Positions 16,205-27,245 are shown, counted from the stretch's first letter. The stretch: 64,000 nucleotides of DNA from Microbacterium aurantiacum (GCF_021654035.1 NZ_JAJPDW010000001.1:930001-994000); one strand, 5' to 3'. The notes: generated by a model from the sequence alone, not told the origin. Program-made: numbers and translations.

Positions 16205-18364
16205 GTGGCGCAGAGCATCTACATCACGTCCGCAGAAGGTCATTCCGGTAAGTCCACGGTCGCCCTCGGCGTCCTCGACGCCCTGAGCCGCGCGACCTCC
16301 CGTGTCGGGGTCTTCCGCGCGATCGCGCGATCGACTCGCGAGCGCGACTACGTGCTGGAGATGCTGCTCGATCACGACGGGGTCGACCTCCCGTACGAGG
16401 AGTGCGTCGGGGTGACCTACGACGACGTGCGCGAGGACCCGGATGCCGCGCTCTCGACGATAGTGGAGCGGTACAAGGCCGTGGAGGCCCAGTGCGACGC
16501 CGTCGTCATCGTCGGCAGCGACTACACCGACGTCGGCAGCCCCGCGGAGCTGGCGTACAACGCCCGGATCGCCGCGAACCTCGGCGCTCCCGTCCTCCTC
16601 GTCCTCGGCGGACGGGCGGCGCAGGGGCAGGCCGAGCAGCTCGGCGCGACGCTCCCGCGCACGCCGGCGGAGATGGGGCAGATCGCCGATCTCGCCCTCG
16701 CCGAGCTCGTCCACGGCCGCGCGCAGCTGTTCGCGGTGATCGCCAACCGCGTCGAGGAGGACGAACGGGACGAGGTCATCGCCGCCGTCCGCCGCTCGCT
16801 CACGTCCGAACGGAGCCTGGATGCCGCGAACGTGCCGGTCTGGGCGATCCCCGAGGACCGCTTCCTCGTCGCGCCGTCGATGCGCGGCATCCTGCGCGCG
16901 GTCGACGGCGAGCTGATCGCCGGCGACCCCGAGCTGCTCACCCGCGAGGCGCTCGGAGTCGTCGTGGCGGCGATGTCGATGGTCAACGTCCTCCCGCGTC
17001 TTCTTGAGGGCGCGGTGGTGGTGATCCCCGCCGACCGGTCGGAGGTGCTGTTGGCCGCGCTCCTGGCGAACGCCTCCGGCACCTTCCCGTCGATCTCTGG
17101 CATCGTCCTCAACGGTGGGTTCGATCTGCCCGAGCCCGTCCGCCGTCTCATCGACGGCCTCGGCTCGAACGTCCCGATCATCTCGACCGAACTCGGCACC
17201 TACGACACGGCCGTGCGCGTCATGAACACGCGCGGGCGCCTCGCCGCCGACTCCCAGCGGCGCTACGACACGGCGCTGTCGCTGTTCGAGACGAGCGTGG
17301 ACACGGAGGAGCTGCTGCGCGCCTTCGGGATGGCGCGGGCGACCGTCGTGACGCCCCTCATGTTCGAGTTCCAGCTGATCGACCGCGCCCGCGCGTCGCG
17401 CAAGCGCATCGTCCTCCCCGAGGGAGACGACGACCGGGTGCTGCGCGCCGCCGCGACGGTGCTCAAGCGCGGCATCGCCGACCTGGTGATCCTCGGGGAG
17501 CCCTTCGAGGTGCGCGCGCGGGCCATCGAGCTCGGCATCGACATCCAGGACGCCGAGGTGCTCTCGCCGTTCGACGCGGTACACGTCAGCCGCTTCGCCG
17601 AGGAGTACGCGCGCCTGCGCGCCCACAAGGGCGTCACCGCCGCACAGGCCGCCGACACGGTCACGGACGTGTCCTACTTCGGCACGATGATGGTGCACAC
17701 CGGGCTCGCGGACGGCATGGTGTCGGGGGCCGCCCACACGACCGCACACACGATCCGGCCGGCCTTCGAGATCATCAAGACCAAGCCGGGGGTCTCGGTG
17801 GTCTCCAGCGTCTTCCTCATGGCGCTCGCCGACCGCGTCCTCGTCTACGGCGACTGCGCGGTCATCCCCGACCCGACGGCCCCGCAGCTCGCCGACATCG
17901 CGGTGTCCTCCGCCGCGACCGCGGCGCAGTTCGGCATCGAGCCGCGGGTGGCGATGCTCTCCTACTCGACGGGGGAGTCCGGGTCCGGAGCCGACGTGGA
18001 GAAGGTCCGCGAGGCGACCGCGCTGGTGCGCGAGCGTGCGCCCGAGCTCCTGGTCGAAGGTCCGATCCAATACGACGCGGCGGCCGATGCGGCCGTCGCC
18101 GCGGCGAAGATGCCCGGCTCGCAGGTCGCGGGACGGGCGACGGTGTTCGTCTTCCCCGACCTCAACACCGGCAACAACACCTACAAGGCGGTGCAGCGCT
18201 CGGCGGGGGCGGTGGCGATCGGCCCGGTCCTGCAGGGGCTCAACAAGCCGATCAACGACCTCTCGCGGGGAGCGCTGGTCGAGGACATCGTCAACACCAT
18301 CGCCATCACCGCGATCCAGGCCCAGGCCCAGGACGCCGACACCGAACAGGGAGAAGCACGATGA
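16205..18364 (+). CDS. pta: Phosphate acetyltransferase, long (DRTGG) form
   Basis: 719 residues, the long multi-domain Pta. Residues 1-~200 are a P-loop dethiobiotin-synthetase-like domain (TSAEGHSGKSTVALGVLDAL), residues ~210-350 the DRTGG-type regulatory region, residues ~390-715 the catalytic PTA_PTB domain (RKRIVLPEGDDDRVLRAA, YFGTMMVHTGLADGMVSGA, FPDLNTGNNTYKAVQRSAG). It interconverts acetyl-CoA and acetyl phosphate. GTG 16205 begins family-like sequence (AQSIYITSAEG); the frame is open upstream but through the SRP RNA. Its stop overlaps ackA by 4 bases. Confidence 0.95.
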   Translation: MAQSIYITSAEGHSGKSTVALGVLDALSRATSRVGVFRAIARSTRERDYVLEMLLDHDGVDLPYEECVGVTYDDVREDPDAALSTIVERYKAVEAQCDAVVIVGSDYTDVGSPAELAYNARIAANLGAPVLLVLGGRAAQGQAEQLGATLPRTPAEMGQIADLALAELVHGRAQLFAVIANRVEEDERDEVIAAVRRSLTSERSLDAANVPVWAIPEDRFLVAPSMRGILRAVDGELIAGDPELLTREALGVVVAAMSMVNVLPRLLEGAVVVIPADRSEVLLAALLANASGTFPSISGIVLNGGFDLPEPVRRLIDGLGSNVPIISTELGTYDTAVRVMNTRGRLAADSQRRYDTALSLFETSVDTEELLRAFGMARATVVTPLMFEFQLIDRARASRKRIVLPEGDDDRVLRAAATVLKRGIADLVILGEPFEVRARAIELGIDIQDAEVLSPFDAVHVSRFAEEYARLRAHKGVTAAQAADTVTDVSYFGTMMVHTGLADGMVSGAAHTTAHTIRPAFEIIKTKPGVSVVSSVFLMALADRVLVYGDCAVIPDPTAPQLADIAVSSAATAAQFGIEPRVAMLSYSTGESGSGADVEKVREATALVRERAPELLVEGPIQYDAAADAAVAAAKMPGSQVAGRATVFVFPDLNTGNNTYKAVQRSAGAVAIGPVLQGLNKPINDLSRGALVEDIVNTIAITAIQAQAQDADTEQGEAR

Positions 18365-19587
18365 GCGTGGTCCTCGTCGTCAACAGCGGATCGTCGTCGT
18401 TCAAGTACCAGCTCCTGGATGCGGATGCCGAGCGCGTGCTCGCCGCGGGACTGGTCGAACGCATCGGCGCCGACGTCGGCCAGGCGCGGCACACCGTCTA
18501 CGCCGCGCGCACCGACGGCCCCGCCACGACGATGCACAGCGCCACCTCCACCCGTGAGCTGCCGATCCCCGATCACACCGCGGGCTTCCAGGTGATGCTC
18601 GACGCGTTCGCCGCGGACGGCCCGTCACTGGCCGAGAACCCGCCGGTCGCGGTGGGCCACCGCGTCGTCCACGGCGGCGCGCGCTTCTTCGCGCCCACCC
18701 TCGTCACCGCGCAGGTCCGCGCCGACATCGAGGATCTCGCGGTGCTCGCGCCGTTGCACAACCCGGCCAACCTCGCGGGCATCGTCGCCGCTCAGAGCGC
18801 CTTCGTCGACGTTCCGCACGTGGCCGTGTTCGACACCGCGTTCCACCAGACGCTGTCCCCGGCGGCCTACACCTACGCCATCGACCGGGACCTCGCCGCG
18901 AAGCACCGCATCCGTCGGTACGGATTCCACGGGACCTCGCACAAGTTCGTCTCGGAGGAGGCCGCGCGCTACCTCGGTCGGCCCCTCGCAGACCTCCGCC
19001 AGATCGTCTTCCACCTCGGCAACGGCGCCTCGGTCACCGCGATCGACGGGGGACGCTCCGTGGAGACCTCGATGGGCTTCACCCCCCTCGAGGGTCTCGT
19101 GATGGGCACGCGCTCGGGCGATCTCGACCCGGCGGTGCTGTTCCAGCTCGCCCGGCGCGAGGGGATGTCGGTGGACGACCTGGACGACCTCCTGAACAAG
19201 CGCAGCGGCATGCTGGGCCTCGCCGGCGCATCCGACCAGCGCGACATCAAGGACGCCATGGAGCGGGGTGACGAGGCGGCGATCCTCGCCTTCGAGGTGT
19301 ACGTCCACCGCCTCCGCGCCTACGCCGGGGCGTACCTCGCCCAGCTGGGCGGCGCCGACGTGATCTCCTTCACCGCCGGCGTCGGCGAGAACGCGCCGCT
19401 CGTGCGGGCGCGGGCACTCGAGACGCTCGGCTTCGCGGGCGTCGAGATCGACCCGGAGCGCAACACCGCACCCGAGCGCGGCATTCGCCGTATCTCCACG
19501 GATGCCTCACGGGTGGCCGTCCTCGTCGTCCCCACCGACGAGGAGCTCGAGATCGCCCGCCAGACCCTGTCGGTCGCGCGCGCCTGA
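18361..19587 (+). CDS. ackA: Acetate kinase
   Basis: 408 residues, normal length. Family motifs: VVNSGSSSFKYQLL at the N-terminus, VGHRVVHGG, RRYGFHGTSHKFV, HLGNGASVTAIDGG, SMGFTPLEGLVMGTRSGDLDP and FTAGVGENA. It makes ATP and acetate from acetyl phosphate, completing the Pta-AckA pathway. ATGA overlap with pta shows coupling. Confidence 0.97.
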   Translation: MSVVLVVNSGSSSFKYQLLDADAERVLAAGLVERIGADVGQARHTVYAARTDGPATTMHSATSTRELPIPDHTAGFQVMLDAFAADGPSLAENPPVAVGHRVVHGGARFFAPTLVTAQVRADIEDLAVLAPLHNPANLAGIVAAQSAFVDVPHVAVFDTAFHQTLSPAAYTYAIDRDLAAKHRIRRYGFHGTSHKFVSEEAARYLGRPLADLRQIVFHLGNGASVTAIDGGRSVETSMGFTPLEGLVMGTRSGDLDPAVLFQLARREGMSVDDLDDLLNKRSGMLGLAGASDQRDIKDAMERGDEAAILAFEVYVHRLRAYAGAYLAQLGGADVISFTAGVGENAPLVRARALETLGFAGVEIDPERNTAPERGIRRISTDASRVAVLVVPTDEELEIARQTLSVARA

Positions 19588-19594
19588 GAACTCC

Positions 19595-19613
19595 CGCTGT
19601 CGCCCCGACAGCG
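19595..19613 (+). terminator. Short hairpin after ackA
   Basis: CGCTGTCG-CCC-CGACAGCG, an 8-bp stem with a 3-base loop 7 bases after the ackA stop, without a U-tract. A TACGCT -10 box for the next operon follows at 19621-19626. Confidence 0.45.
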
Positions 19614-19689
19614 TGGGCATTACGCTGAATCGTCGGCCTGATGAGGCGCCGCTCGCTGTTGTCCCGTCCCCTCGCCCGAAGGTGTCGCC

Positions 19690-20421
19690 GTGCCCCCCCA
19701 CGATCTGCCCGATCTGTTCTCCTACGATGCCGTCCTGTTCGACCTGGACGGCGTGCTGACCCCCACCGCCGAGGTGCACATGCACGCCTGGCAGACGATG
19801 TTCGAAGAGCTCTTCGCGGCGTGGGACATCACCCCCGCCTACACCGAGCGGGACTACTTCGACCACCTCGACGGCAAGAAGCGCTACGACGGCGTCGCCG
19901 CGCTCCTCCGCTCGCGCGACATCGAAGTGCCGTGGGGCGACCCGTCAGACCCGCCGAGCAGCGACACCGTCTGCGGCATCGGCAACCGCAAGAACGCCGT
20001 GTTCGAGCGCGTGTTGCGCGCCGACGGCATCGCGCCCTACCCCGGGTCCCTCCGCCTGCTCGATCAGCTCGTCGAGAAGCGGATGCCGGTGGCCGTGGTC
20101 TCCAGCTCGAAGAACGCCGAAGAGGTGCTGGCCGCGGCCGGCATCCGCGACCGGTTCGAGGTGGTGATGGACGGCGTGATCGCCGAGCGCGATCACCTCG
20201 CGTCGAAGCCCGCGCCGGACGTCTTCGTCGAAGCCGCCCGGATGCTGGGTGTCGATCCCGCCCGCAGCGCCGCCGTGGAGGACGCCCTCAGCGGCGTCCT
20301 CTCGGCCGCCGCCGGCGGGTTCGCGCTCGTGGTGGGCGTGGACCGCGGGGTGGGTGCGGACGACCTGCGCGCGGCCGGTGCGCACGTCGTGGTGACCGAC
20401 CTCGAGGAGTTCGTCGCATGA
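19690..20421 (+). CDS. pgmB: Beta-phosphoglucomutase-type HAD phosphatase
   Basis: 243 residues. HAD motif I FDLDGVLTPTAEVHMHAW with nucleophile and acid/base Asp, cap domain with DYFDHLDGKKRYDGV, motif II VVSSSKN, motif III Lys in ASKPAPDVF, motif IV VEDALSGV. These are hallmarks of beta-PGM, which turns beta-glucose 1-phosphate into glucose 6-phosphate. The GH65 phosphorylase immediately downstream releases beta-glucose 1-phosphate, which makes this specificity likely. GTG 19690; ATGA overlap with the next gene. Confidence 0.88.
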   Translation: MPPHDLPDLFSYDAVLFDLDGVLTPTAEVHMHAWQTMFEELFAAWDITPAYTERDYFDHLDGKKRYDGVAALLRSRDIEVPWGDPSDPPSSDTVCGIGNRKNAVFERVLRADGIAPYPGSLRLLDQLVEKRMPVAVVSSSKNAEEVLAAAGIRDRFEVVMDGVIAERDHLASKPAPDVFVEAARMLGVDPARSAAVEDALSGVLSAAAGGFALVVGVDRGVGADDLRAAGAHVVVTDLEEFVA

Positions 20422-22931
20422 TCGACCGCGATCGCTTCCCCGTCGACCCGTGGCGCCTGGTCGAGACCTCCTTCCGCCTCGACGACGTCGGGGTCACCGA
20501 GACCCTCTTCGCCCTCGGCAACGGCTACCTCGGCATGCGGGGCAACCACCCCGAGGGGCGCTTCGCGCAGGAGCACGGGACGTTCATCAACGGGTTCCAC
20601 GAGACCTTCACCATCCGTCATGCCGAGCAGGCGTACGGCTTCGCCGAGGTCGGCCAGACGATCATCAACGCCCCCGACGCCAAGGTGCTGCGGGTGTATG
20701 TCGACGACGAGCCGCTCTCGCTGGATGTGGCCGACGTGCGTGAGTACGAGCGCGTTCTGGACATGCGCAACGGCATCCTCACGCGCCGCATCCGTTGGAT
20801 GACGCCATCCGGCAAGGACGTCCTGATCGACTTCGAACGGCTCATCTCGTTCGACGAGAAGCACCTCGCACTCATGAGCGTGGAGGTCACCGTCCTCAAC
20901 GCCGATGCGCCGGTGACCGTCAGCAGCCAGCTCATCAACCGTCAGGACGGCGAGGACGTGTACGGAGGCACTCCGTCGGCGCCGAAGAAGGCCGGGTTTG
21001 ATCCGCGCAAGGCCGAACGCATCAGCGAACGCGTCCTGCAGCCGCAGGAGTACTGGCAGGACGGCGACCGCTCCGCGCTGGCGTACGAGGCGACCGAGTC
21101 GGGCATGTCGATCTCCGTCGTCGCCGATCACGTCCTGGACACCGAGAACGAGGTCGAGGCGCGCCGGCTCATCGAACCGGACATCGCCAAGAACGTCTTC
21201 CGGGTCGACGCGAAGGCCGGAGTCCCCACGCGGGTCACCAAGCTCGTGGCCTACCACACCTCCCGCGGCGTGCCGGCGCGCGAGCTCGTCGACCGGGGGC
21301 GCCGCACCATCGACCGGGCGCTGCGGGTCGGGATCGACGGCATCGTCGCCGAGCAGCGCGCCTGGATGGCGGCGTTCTGGGAGCGCTCTGACGTGCGCAT
21401 CGGCGGTCACGACGACCTGCAGCAGGCCACGCGCTGGTGCCTGTTCCAGCTCGCGCAGGCCTCCGCGCGCGCGGACGGACAGGGCGTGCCCGCCAAGGGG
21501 ATGACCGGGTCCGGGTACTCGGGGCACTACTTCTGGGACACCGAGATCTACGTCCTCCCGTTCCTGGCGTACACGACGCCGCAGTGGGCGCGGAACGCCC
21601 TGCGGATGCGGTACCTGATGCTCCCGGCGGCACGCAAGCGCGCGTATCAGCTGAACGAGGCGGGAGCCCTCTTCCCGTGGCGGACCATCAACGGCGAGGA
21701 GGCCTCCGCCTACTACGCCGCCGGCACCGCGCAGTACCACATCAACGCCGACGTCAGCTTCGCCCTGGCGAAGTACGTGCGCGCGACCGGCGACGAGGAG
21801 TTCCTGCACCGCGAAGGCGTGGACATCGCGGTCGAGACCGCGCGGCTGTGGACGACGCTCGGCTTCTGGCGCCGCGACGACACGGGAGAGGAGAGCTTCC
21901 ACATCCACGGTGTCACCGGACCCGACGAGTACACCACGGTGGTCAACGACAACCTGTTCACCAACGTGATGGCGCGCTTCAACCTCCGCTTCGCCGCGCG
22001 CACGGTGCGCGAGATGGCCGAGCGCGACGGCGAGGTCTACCGCGTGATGGTCGACCGTCTCGGGCTCGAACCGGGGGAGGAGGACGACTGGGAGCGTGCG
22101 GCCGAGGCCATGCACATCCCCTTCAGTCCGGCCCTCGGCATCCATCCGCAGGATCACGTCTTCCTCGAGCGCGAGATCTGGGATCTGGAGAACACGCCAC
22201 CCGAGAAGCGGCCGCTCCTGCTGCACTTCCACCCGCTCGTCATCTACCGCTACCAGGTCCTCAAGCAGGCCGACGTGGTGCTCGCGCTGTTCCTGCAGGG
22301 CAACCACTTCTCGCCCGAGGACAAGCTCGCCGACTTCGAGTACTACGACCCGCTGACCACGGGCGACTCGACGCTGTCGGCGGTGGTGCAGTCGATCCTC
22401 GCCGCCGAGGTCGGCTATCAGGACCTTGCGCTGGAGTACTTCCGCCAGTCGATCTTCGTCGACCTCGCCGACCTCCACCACAACGCCGCGGACGGGGTGC
22501 ACGTCGCCTCGGCGGGCGGGGTGTGGACGGCTCTCGTGTGCGGATTCGGCGGGATGCGCGACCACTTCGGCGAGCTCTCCTTCGATCCGCGTCTGCCCGC
22601 CGATTGGCCTGAACTCGCCTTCACCCTGCACTGGCACGGGACGCGGCTGGAGGTCACCGTCACGCGCGACGCGCTGCGCCTGCGCGCCGGCGACGGCGAC
22701 CCGCTCGGGTTCACCGTGCGCGGCGTCGGCTACGTCATCGGCCCGAACGACGAGGTCGTGGTGCCGCTGGAGGACCAGGGGCCGGTCATCCCGGGGCGGC
22801 CGTCGCTGAAGGAGCTGGCCGACGCGCGGCGCGAGGACGGCAGCATCCTCTCGGCGTCCGTTCCCACGGTGACCACCACCATCCCGGTCGTCGATGCGGC
22901 GGGTGAGGTCGCCGTCGGGCTGGACACGTGA
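20418..22931 (+). CDS. Glycoside hydrolase family 65 disaccharide phosphorylase
   Basis: 837 residues. N-terminal beta-sandwich (TLFALGNGYLGMRGNHPEG), (alpha/alpha)6 catalytic domain from about residue 320 (GMTGSGYSGHYFWDTEIYVLPFL), general acid Glu in VTGPDEYTTVVNDN, and a C-terminal phosphate-binding part (HHNAADGVHVASAGGVW). Family members phosphorolyse maltose, trehalose, kojibiose or related glucosides to glucose and beta-glucose 1-phosphate. The exact sugar cannot be read from the motifs here. Coupling to pgmB supports phosphorylase over hydrolase. Confidence 0.92.
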   Translation: MIDRDRFPVDPWRLVETSFRLDDVGVTETLFALGNGYLGMRGNHPEGRFAQEHGTFINGFHETFTIRHAEQAYGFAEVGQTIINAPDAKVLRVYVDDEPLSLDVADVREYERVLDMRNGILTRRIRWMTPSGKDVLIDFERLISFDEKHLALMSVEVTVLNADAPVTVSSQLINRQDGEDVYGGTPSAPKKAGFDPRKAERISERVLQPQEYWQDGDRSALAYEATESGMSISVVADHVLDTENEVEARRLIEPDIAKNVFRVDAKAGVPTRVTKLVAYHTSRGVPARELVDRGRRTIDRALRVGIDGIVAEQRAWMAAFWERSDVRIGGHDDLQQATRWCLFQLAQASARADGQGVPAKGMTGSGYSGHYFWDTEIYVLPFLAYTTPQWARNALRMRYLMLPAARKRAYQLNEAGALFPWRTINGEEASAYYAAGTAQYHINADVSFALAKYVRATGDEEFLHREGVDIAVETARLWTTLGFWRRDDTGEESFHIHGVTGPDEYTTVVNDNLFTNVMARFNLRFAARTVREMAERDGEVYRVMVDRLGLEPGEEDDWERAAEAMHIPFSPALGIHPQDHVFLEREIWDLENTPPEKRPLLLHFHPLVIYRYQVLKQADVVLALFLQGNHFSPEDKLADFEYYDPLTTGDSTLSAVVQSILAAEVGYQDLALEYFRQSIFVDLADLHHNAADGVHVASAGGVWTALVCGFGGMRDHFGELSFDPRLPADWPELAFTLHWHGTRLEVTVTRDALRLRAGDGDPLGFTVRGVGYVIGPNDEVVVPLEDQGPVIPGRPSLKELADARREDGSILSASVPTVTTTIPVVDAAGEVAVGLDT

Positions 22932-22959
22932 CCCCGGTGGCGATGTCGCAGGCACGCCG

Positions 22960-22965
22960 TAGGCT
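22960..22965 (+). promoter_or_regulatory. -10 box of dnaX
   Basis: TAGGCT, 6 bases before GTG 22972. This spacing selects 22972 over the in-frame GTG at 22966. Confidence 0.55.
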
Positions 22966-22971
22966 GTGGGG

Positions 22972-25116
22972 GTGACCACCGCCCTTTACCGTCGCTACCG
23001 CCCCGAAGCGTTCGGCGAGATGATCGGGCAGTCCCAGGTGACCGATCCGCTCATGACCGCGCTGCGCGGCGATCGCGTCGGGCACGCGTATCTCTTCTCG
23101 GGTCCGCGCGGGTGCGGCAAGACCACGTCTGCGCGGATCCTCGCACGCTGCCTGAACTGCGCCGAAGGACCGACCGACACCCCGTGCGGCCGATGCGACA
23201 GCTGTGTGGAGCTCGGTCGCGGCGGAGGCGGATCCCTCGACGTCGTCGAGATCGACGCGGCCTCCCATAACGGCGTCGATGACGCCCGCGACCTGCGCGA
23301 GCGCGCGGTGTTCGCACCCGCCCGCGACCGGTTCAAGATCTTCATCCTCGACGAGGCGCACATGGTGACCCCGCAGGGGTTCAACGCGCTGCTGAAGCTG
23401 GTCGAAGAGCCGCCCGATCACGTGAAGTTCATCTTCGCCACGACCGAGCCCGAGAAGGTCATCGGCACGATCCGCTCCCGGACGCACCATTACCCGTTCC
23501 GGCTCGTCCCGCCGGCGGCGATGCTCGCCTACGTCGAAGAGCTCTGCACCCAAGAGGGCGTGCGGGTCGACCCGGGAGTGCTCCCGCTCGTCGTTCGCGC
23601 CGGCGGCGGGTCGCCGCGCGACACCCTCTCGCTCCTGGACCAGCTGATCGCGGGGTCCGATGCCGAGCACGTCGCCTACGCGCGCGCGGTGGCCCTCCTC
23701 GGCTACACCCACGCGGAACTCCTCGACGAGGTGGTCGACGCGTTCGCGGTGCAGGACGCCGCCGCGGCCTTCGCCGCGATCGACCGCGTCGTCCAGACCG
23801 GCCAGGACCCGCGGCGCTTCGTCGACGACCTCCTCGAGCGACTGCGCGACCTCATCGTGGTCTCCGCCACAGGCGACGGCGCCGCGGCGGTGTTGCGCGG
23901 AGTGTCCGACGACGACCTGGCCCGCATGACGAAACAGGCGGGGTCCTTCGGGACGGCCCGCCTCTCGGCGGTCGCCGACCTCGTGATCGCGACGCTCGAC
24001 GACATGACCGGTGCCACCTCGCCGCGGCTGCAGCTCGAGCTCATGGTCGCCCGCGTCCTCGCGCGCGGCGGCGGGGCCGTCGCACCCGCGGGGACCGCGG
24101 CCGCGGTGCCGGCATCCGCGCCCGCCGCACCGCGGGCCGAGGCGCCGCGCCCGCCGGGCGCCTCCGCCCCCGTTCCCCCGGCGGTCGAGGCGGTCTCCGC
24201 GTCGCCGTCGGCATCGCCCGCGTCGGCACCCGCGGTCGCGCCGTCCGCCGCGGTCGCGCCTCCGGCGCCCGAGCCGGAGCCGGCTCCGCCCGCAGGGCCC
24301 GTGACCGTGGAGCGCGTCCGTGCGGCGTGGCCCGACATCCTCGGTCGTCTCGAGAAGATCAGCCGTTCGTCCTGGCTGCTCGCCGCGGGTGCGACCGTGC
24401 TGGCGTACGCGGATGAGGTGCTCAGCCTGTCGTTCACCAGCGCGGGCGATGTGGCGAAGTTCAAACAGCTGCAGGCGGGCAAGGGCCCGAGCGAAGACCT
24501 CCGCCAGGCCATCCTCGCCGTCCTCGGTGTCCGGGTGAAGTACCTCGCCCGCCACGACGCCGCGGTCTCCGACGCGCCGCAGCACGGACCGGACGGAACG
24601 ACCGCGCCCACCGGCGGCCCGGACGCCCGACGCGATGCGGACCGCCCGGCGCGCGGGGGAGGGGCCCGGGCGAACACGACGCCCGCACCGGCATCCGCCG
24701 CGCCGGTGACCGATTGGGCGGTGGCGCCGATCCCGTCCGATGACGACGCTCCGCCGCCGGACCCGGGGCCGAGCGCCTCGATCCCGCCGGCGCAGTTCCC
24801 CGTCGACGAGGAGCCCGAAGACATCGCTGCGACCCGCGCTCCGGCCCGCGTGGCCACCCTCGCCCCCGCGGGGGAGGTGCCCGCGGACACCGACCCGGTG
24901 GTCGCCGAGACCGCCCGCGAGGAAGAGGACGACCTCGACGCGCCCGCCGACGTCGACGTGCACCCGGTGGTCGTTCCGCCCGCCCCGACCGTGACCCACC
25001 GGGCCGCGCCGCGCTCCGACGGTGTAGAGCGGTACGGAGAAGCCGTGGTCCGCCAGGTGCTCGGCGCGACGTTCGTGCGCGAAGAGCCCTACGAGCCGCC
25101 GACGAGGTTCAGCTGA
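22972..25116 (+). CDS. dnaX: DNA polymerase III subunits gamma and tau
   Basis: 714 residues. AAA+ clamp-loader domain at residues 1-~240 with Walker [16 protein letters not shown], four zinc cysteines (CLNC...CGRCDSC), Walker [12 protein letters not shown] and sensor I/II; lid and collar domain to ~365. Then a Pro/Ala-rich linker, a tau-type domain ([23 protein letters not shown], residues ~445-530), and a long disordered acidic tail. The full-length product is tau; I see no slippery heptamer for a programmed gamma. Leaderless by the TAGGCT box. Confidence 0.95.
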   Translation: MTTALYRRYRPEAFGEMIGQSQVTDPLMTALRGDRVGHAYLFSGPRGCGKTTSARILARCLNCAEGPTDTPCGRCDSCVELGRGGGGSLDVVEIDAASHNGVDDARDLRERAVFAPARDRFKIFILDEAHMVTPQGFNALLKLVEEPPDHVKFIFATTEPEKVIGTIRSRTHHYPFRLVPPAAMLAYVEELCTQEGVRVDPGVLPLVVRAGGGSPRDTLSLLDQLIAGSDAEHVAYARAVALLGYTHAELLDEVVDAFAVQDAAAAFAAIDRVVQTGQDPRRFVDDLLERLRDLIVVSATGDGAAAVLRGVSDDDLARMTKQAGSFGTARLSAVADLVIATLDDMTGATSPRLQLELMVARVLARGGGAVAPAGTAAAVPASAPAAPRAEAPRPPGASAPVPPAVEAVSASPSASPASAPAVAPSAAVAPPAPEPEPAPPAGPVTVERVRAAWPDILGRLEKISRSSWLLAAGATVLAYADEVLSLSFTSAGDVAKFKQLQAGKGPSEDLRQAILAVLGVRVKYLARHDAAVSDAPQHGPDGTTAPTGGPDARRDADRPARGGGARANTTPAPASAAPVTDWAVAPIPSDDDAPPPDPGPSASIPPAQFPVDEEPEDIAATRAPARVATLAPAGEVPADTDPVVAETAREEEDDLDAPADVDVHPVVVPPAPTVTHRAAPRSDGVERYGEAVVRQVLGATFVREEPYEPPTRFS

Positions 25117-25118
25117 TC

Positions 25119-25712
25119 ATGTACGAGGGCATCGTCCAGGACCTCATCGACGAATTCGGCCGGCTTCCCGGGATCGGGCCGAAGTCGGCGCAGCGCATCG
25201 CGTTCCACATCCTCCAGACGCCGCAGTTCGACGTCTCCCATCTCGCGCAGCTCCTCGTCGATGTACGCGAACGCGTGCGCTTCTGCGACATCTGCGGCAA
25301 CGTCTCGGAGCAGCCGCGCTGCGCGATCTGCCGCGATCCGCGGCGCAATCAGACCCTCATCTGCGTGGTCGAGGACGCCAAGGACGTCGCGGCGATCGAG
25401 CGCACGCGCGAGTTCCGCGGGCTGTACCACGTCCTCGGCGGAGCGATCAGCCCGATCGCGGGCATCGGCCCCGACGATCTGCGCATCGCCCCCCTGATGC
25501 AGCGCCTCGCCGACGGGACCGTGCAGGAAGTGATCCTGGCGACCAACCCCAACCTGGAGGGGGAGGCGACGGCGACCTATCTGTCGCGGCTGCTGCACAC
25601 GCTGGAGATCCGGGTGACCCGGCTGGCCTCCGGTCTCCCCGTCGGCGGCGACCTCGAGTACGCCGACGAGGTCACGCTCGGGCGGGCCTTCGAGGGCCGC
25701 CGCTCGGTCTAG
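25119..25712 (+). CDS. recR: Recombination mediator RecR
   Basis: 197 residues, normal length. HhH region [25 protein letters not shown]4 zinc finger [16 protein letters not shown], Toprim domain with [14 protein letters not shown] and [16 protein letters not shown]. Acts with RecFO in loading RecA at gaps. It begins 2 bases after dnaX, the standard dnaX-recR order. Its TAG stop overlaps the converging thrE stop within a shared CTAG. Confidence 0.96.
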   Translation: MYEGIVQDLIDEFGRLPGIGPKSAQRIAFHILQTPQFDVSHLAQLLVDVRERVRFCDICGNVSEQPRCAICRDPRRNQTLICVVEDAKDVAAIERTREFRGLYHVLGGAISPIAGIGPDDLRIAPLMQRLADGTVQEVILATNPNLEGEATATYLSRLLHTLEIRVTRLASGLPVGGDLEYADEVTLGRAFEGRRSV

Positions 25713-27178
25713 TCCGGCTTCCGCCACCGACGCACGTGCGCGCGCGCCCGGGCGACGCTCGACAGCGATTCCCGGACGGGCTGGCCGATGTAGATGCCGA
25801 GCGACGCGCCCACGGCCAGGCTGATGCCGACGGTCGCGGCGACAGCGAGCGTGCTGAACCCCTGGAGCAGCAGCTCGGCGGAGCCGCCCGATTCGACGAT
25901 GCTGAGCAGGCCGCGGAAGACCGCCGCTCCCGGCACCATGGGGAGGATGGCGGCCGTGGTGATGGCGACCGACGGAACGTGGAGGCGGTACGCGAGCACG
26001 ATGCCGACGAAGCTCCCCATGAACGCGCCGATCCCGCTCGCCGCGGCGACGTCGAGGCCCGTCGACGAGGCGACCAGATAGCCGAGCCAGGCCACGAGGC
26101 TCAGGAGGGCGCTGACCACGATGATGCGGGCCCCGGCGCCGTTGTAGACCGCCACGGCCACGGCGATCAGTGCCGCCCCGAAGAACTGCAGGGGGATCGG
26201 GCCGAACGGCAGGACGTCATCGGGCGGGTCGACCCCGAGTCCGAGTACGCGGGCGGTCTCGAGGCCCGCGAGGATGCCGACCACGACGCCGAGGGTCTGG
26301 ATCGTGAGCTCCAGGATCCGACCGGTGGCGGTGAGTGCGAAGCCGTCGATCGCGTCCTGCGCCGCGCCCACCACGGTGAGGCCGGCGAGCATGAGCACCA
26401 CGCCCGAGGCGACGATCACCGACGGACGCACGCCCTGGGCCGCATCCCACCCGGTCATCTCGAGCAGCGGGGACAGCGCCGCCACGAGGGTGAGCACGAA
26501 CGCCCCCGCGATCTGACTGAAGAAGAAGGGCACGCTGGCCTTGGTGAGGAGGTGCTGCGTGAGAGCCGCGAGCGCCGCTGCGAAGAACGCCAGGGCGATG
26601 GCGAGCCACGAGACGCCGAACATCACCGCCACCCCGACCGCCAGCAGTGCCTGAGCGCCGATGACGATGAGAGGGCGGTAGGCGAAGGGCGCGCGGCGGA
26701 TGTCTCGGAACCGCGCGACGGCGGTATCGAGGTCGAGCCCCGACCGCACCTCGGTGACCAGCGCCTGGAGGCGCTGCAGCTTCTCGTGGTCAGGGACGGC
26801 GCCGCGCACGACCCGCAGGATCGTGATGGGGCGGGGGGCGCCGCTGCGGTGGTACGCCGCCGTGATCGAGTTGTAGGTGACGTCCACGTGCACCGGATCG
26901 AGTCCGTACGTCCTCCCGACGCGCACGATCGTGAGGGTGACGTCGCTGGCCGTGGCCCCGGTGACCAGCATCGTCTCGCCGATGCGCACCGCGAGGTCGA
27001 GGATCCGCACCGCGAGCGCGTCGTCGATGACCGGGATGGTCTCGGTGAGATCGGAGGCCGATCCCGTCGACCGCACGAGGTTTCCGAGTGAGGGCAGCAC
27101 CCTCCGCCGACGTCGTTCCATCGCCTCCACACTTCCTGAGGCCGACCACGCCCGGCGGGCCTCCTCGATCGTAGTCAT
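25709..27178 (-). CDS. thrE: Threonine/serine exporter, ThrE family
   Basis: 489 residues from ATG 27178. The N-terminal half is the ThrE (DUF1212) domain: [20 protein letters not shown] and [21 protein letters not shown] leading into hydrophobic helices. The C-terminal half is the DUF3815 membrane domain. In total about ten helices. The Corynebacterium relative exports threonine and serine. It is divergent from lysC-asd, the start of the aspartate pathway that makes threonine and lysine, which fits an overflow valve. A GTG at 27211 would add 11 residues; 27178 begins MTTIEEAR. Confidence 0.9.
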   Translation of the reverse strand: MTTIEEARRAWSASGSVEAMERRRRRVLPSLGNLVRSTGSASDLTETIPVIDDALAVRILDLAVRIGETMLVTGATASDVTLTIVRVGRTYGLDPVHVDVTYNSITAAYHRSGAPRPITILRVVRGAVPDHEKLQRLQALVTEVRSGLDLDTAVARFRDIRRAPFAYRPLIVIGAQALLAVGVAVMFGVSWLAIALAFFAAALAALTQHLLTKASVPFFFSQIAGAFVLTLVAALSPLLEMTGWDAAQGVRPSVIVASGVVLMLAGLTVVGAAQDAIDGFALTATGRILELTIQTLGVVVGILAGLETARVLGLGVDPPDDVLPFGPIPLQFFGAALIAVAVAVYNGAGARIIVVSALLSLVAWLGYLVASSTGLDVAAASGIGAFMGSFVGIVLAYRLHVPSVAITTAAILPMVPGAAVFRGLLSIVESGGSAELLLQGFSTLAVAATVGISLAVGASLGIYIGQPVRESLSSVARARAHVRRWRKPD

Positions 27179-27239
27179 GGACGCGGACGGGAACCGGCGG
27201 GCCGCCGTCACATGCCGGGTCGCGCATCCGCGGGGTCCG

Positions 27240-27245
27240 TATGAT
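27240..27245 (+). promoter_or_regulatory. -10 box of lysC
   Basis: TATGAT, giving a transcript with a leader of about 70 bases ending in CCAGGAG before GTG 27321. I see no leader peptide or riboswitch-like fold in it. Confidence 0.5.

Noticed and set aside
20193..22979. 928-codon minus-strand frame opposite the GH65 gene
   Set aside because: Antisense of a well-supported GH65 enzyme; no start context and no recognisable domain.
22966..25116. Programmed frameshift in dnaX producing gamma
   Set aside because: I found no A/T-rich slippery heptamer with a following stem at the expected place; GC-rich actinobacterial dnaX usually lacks it.
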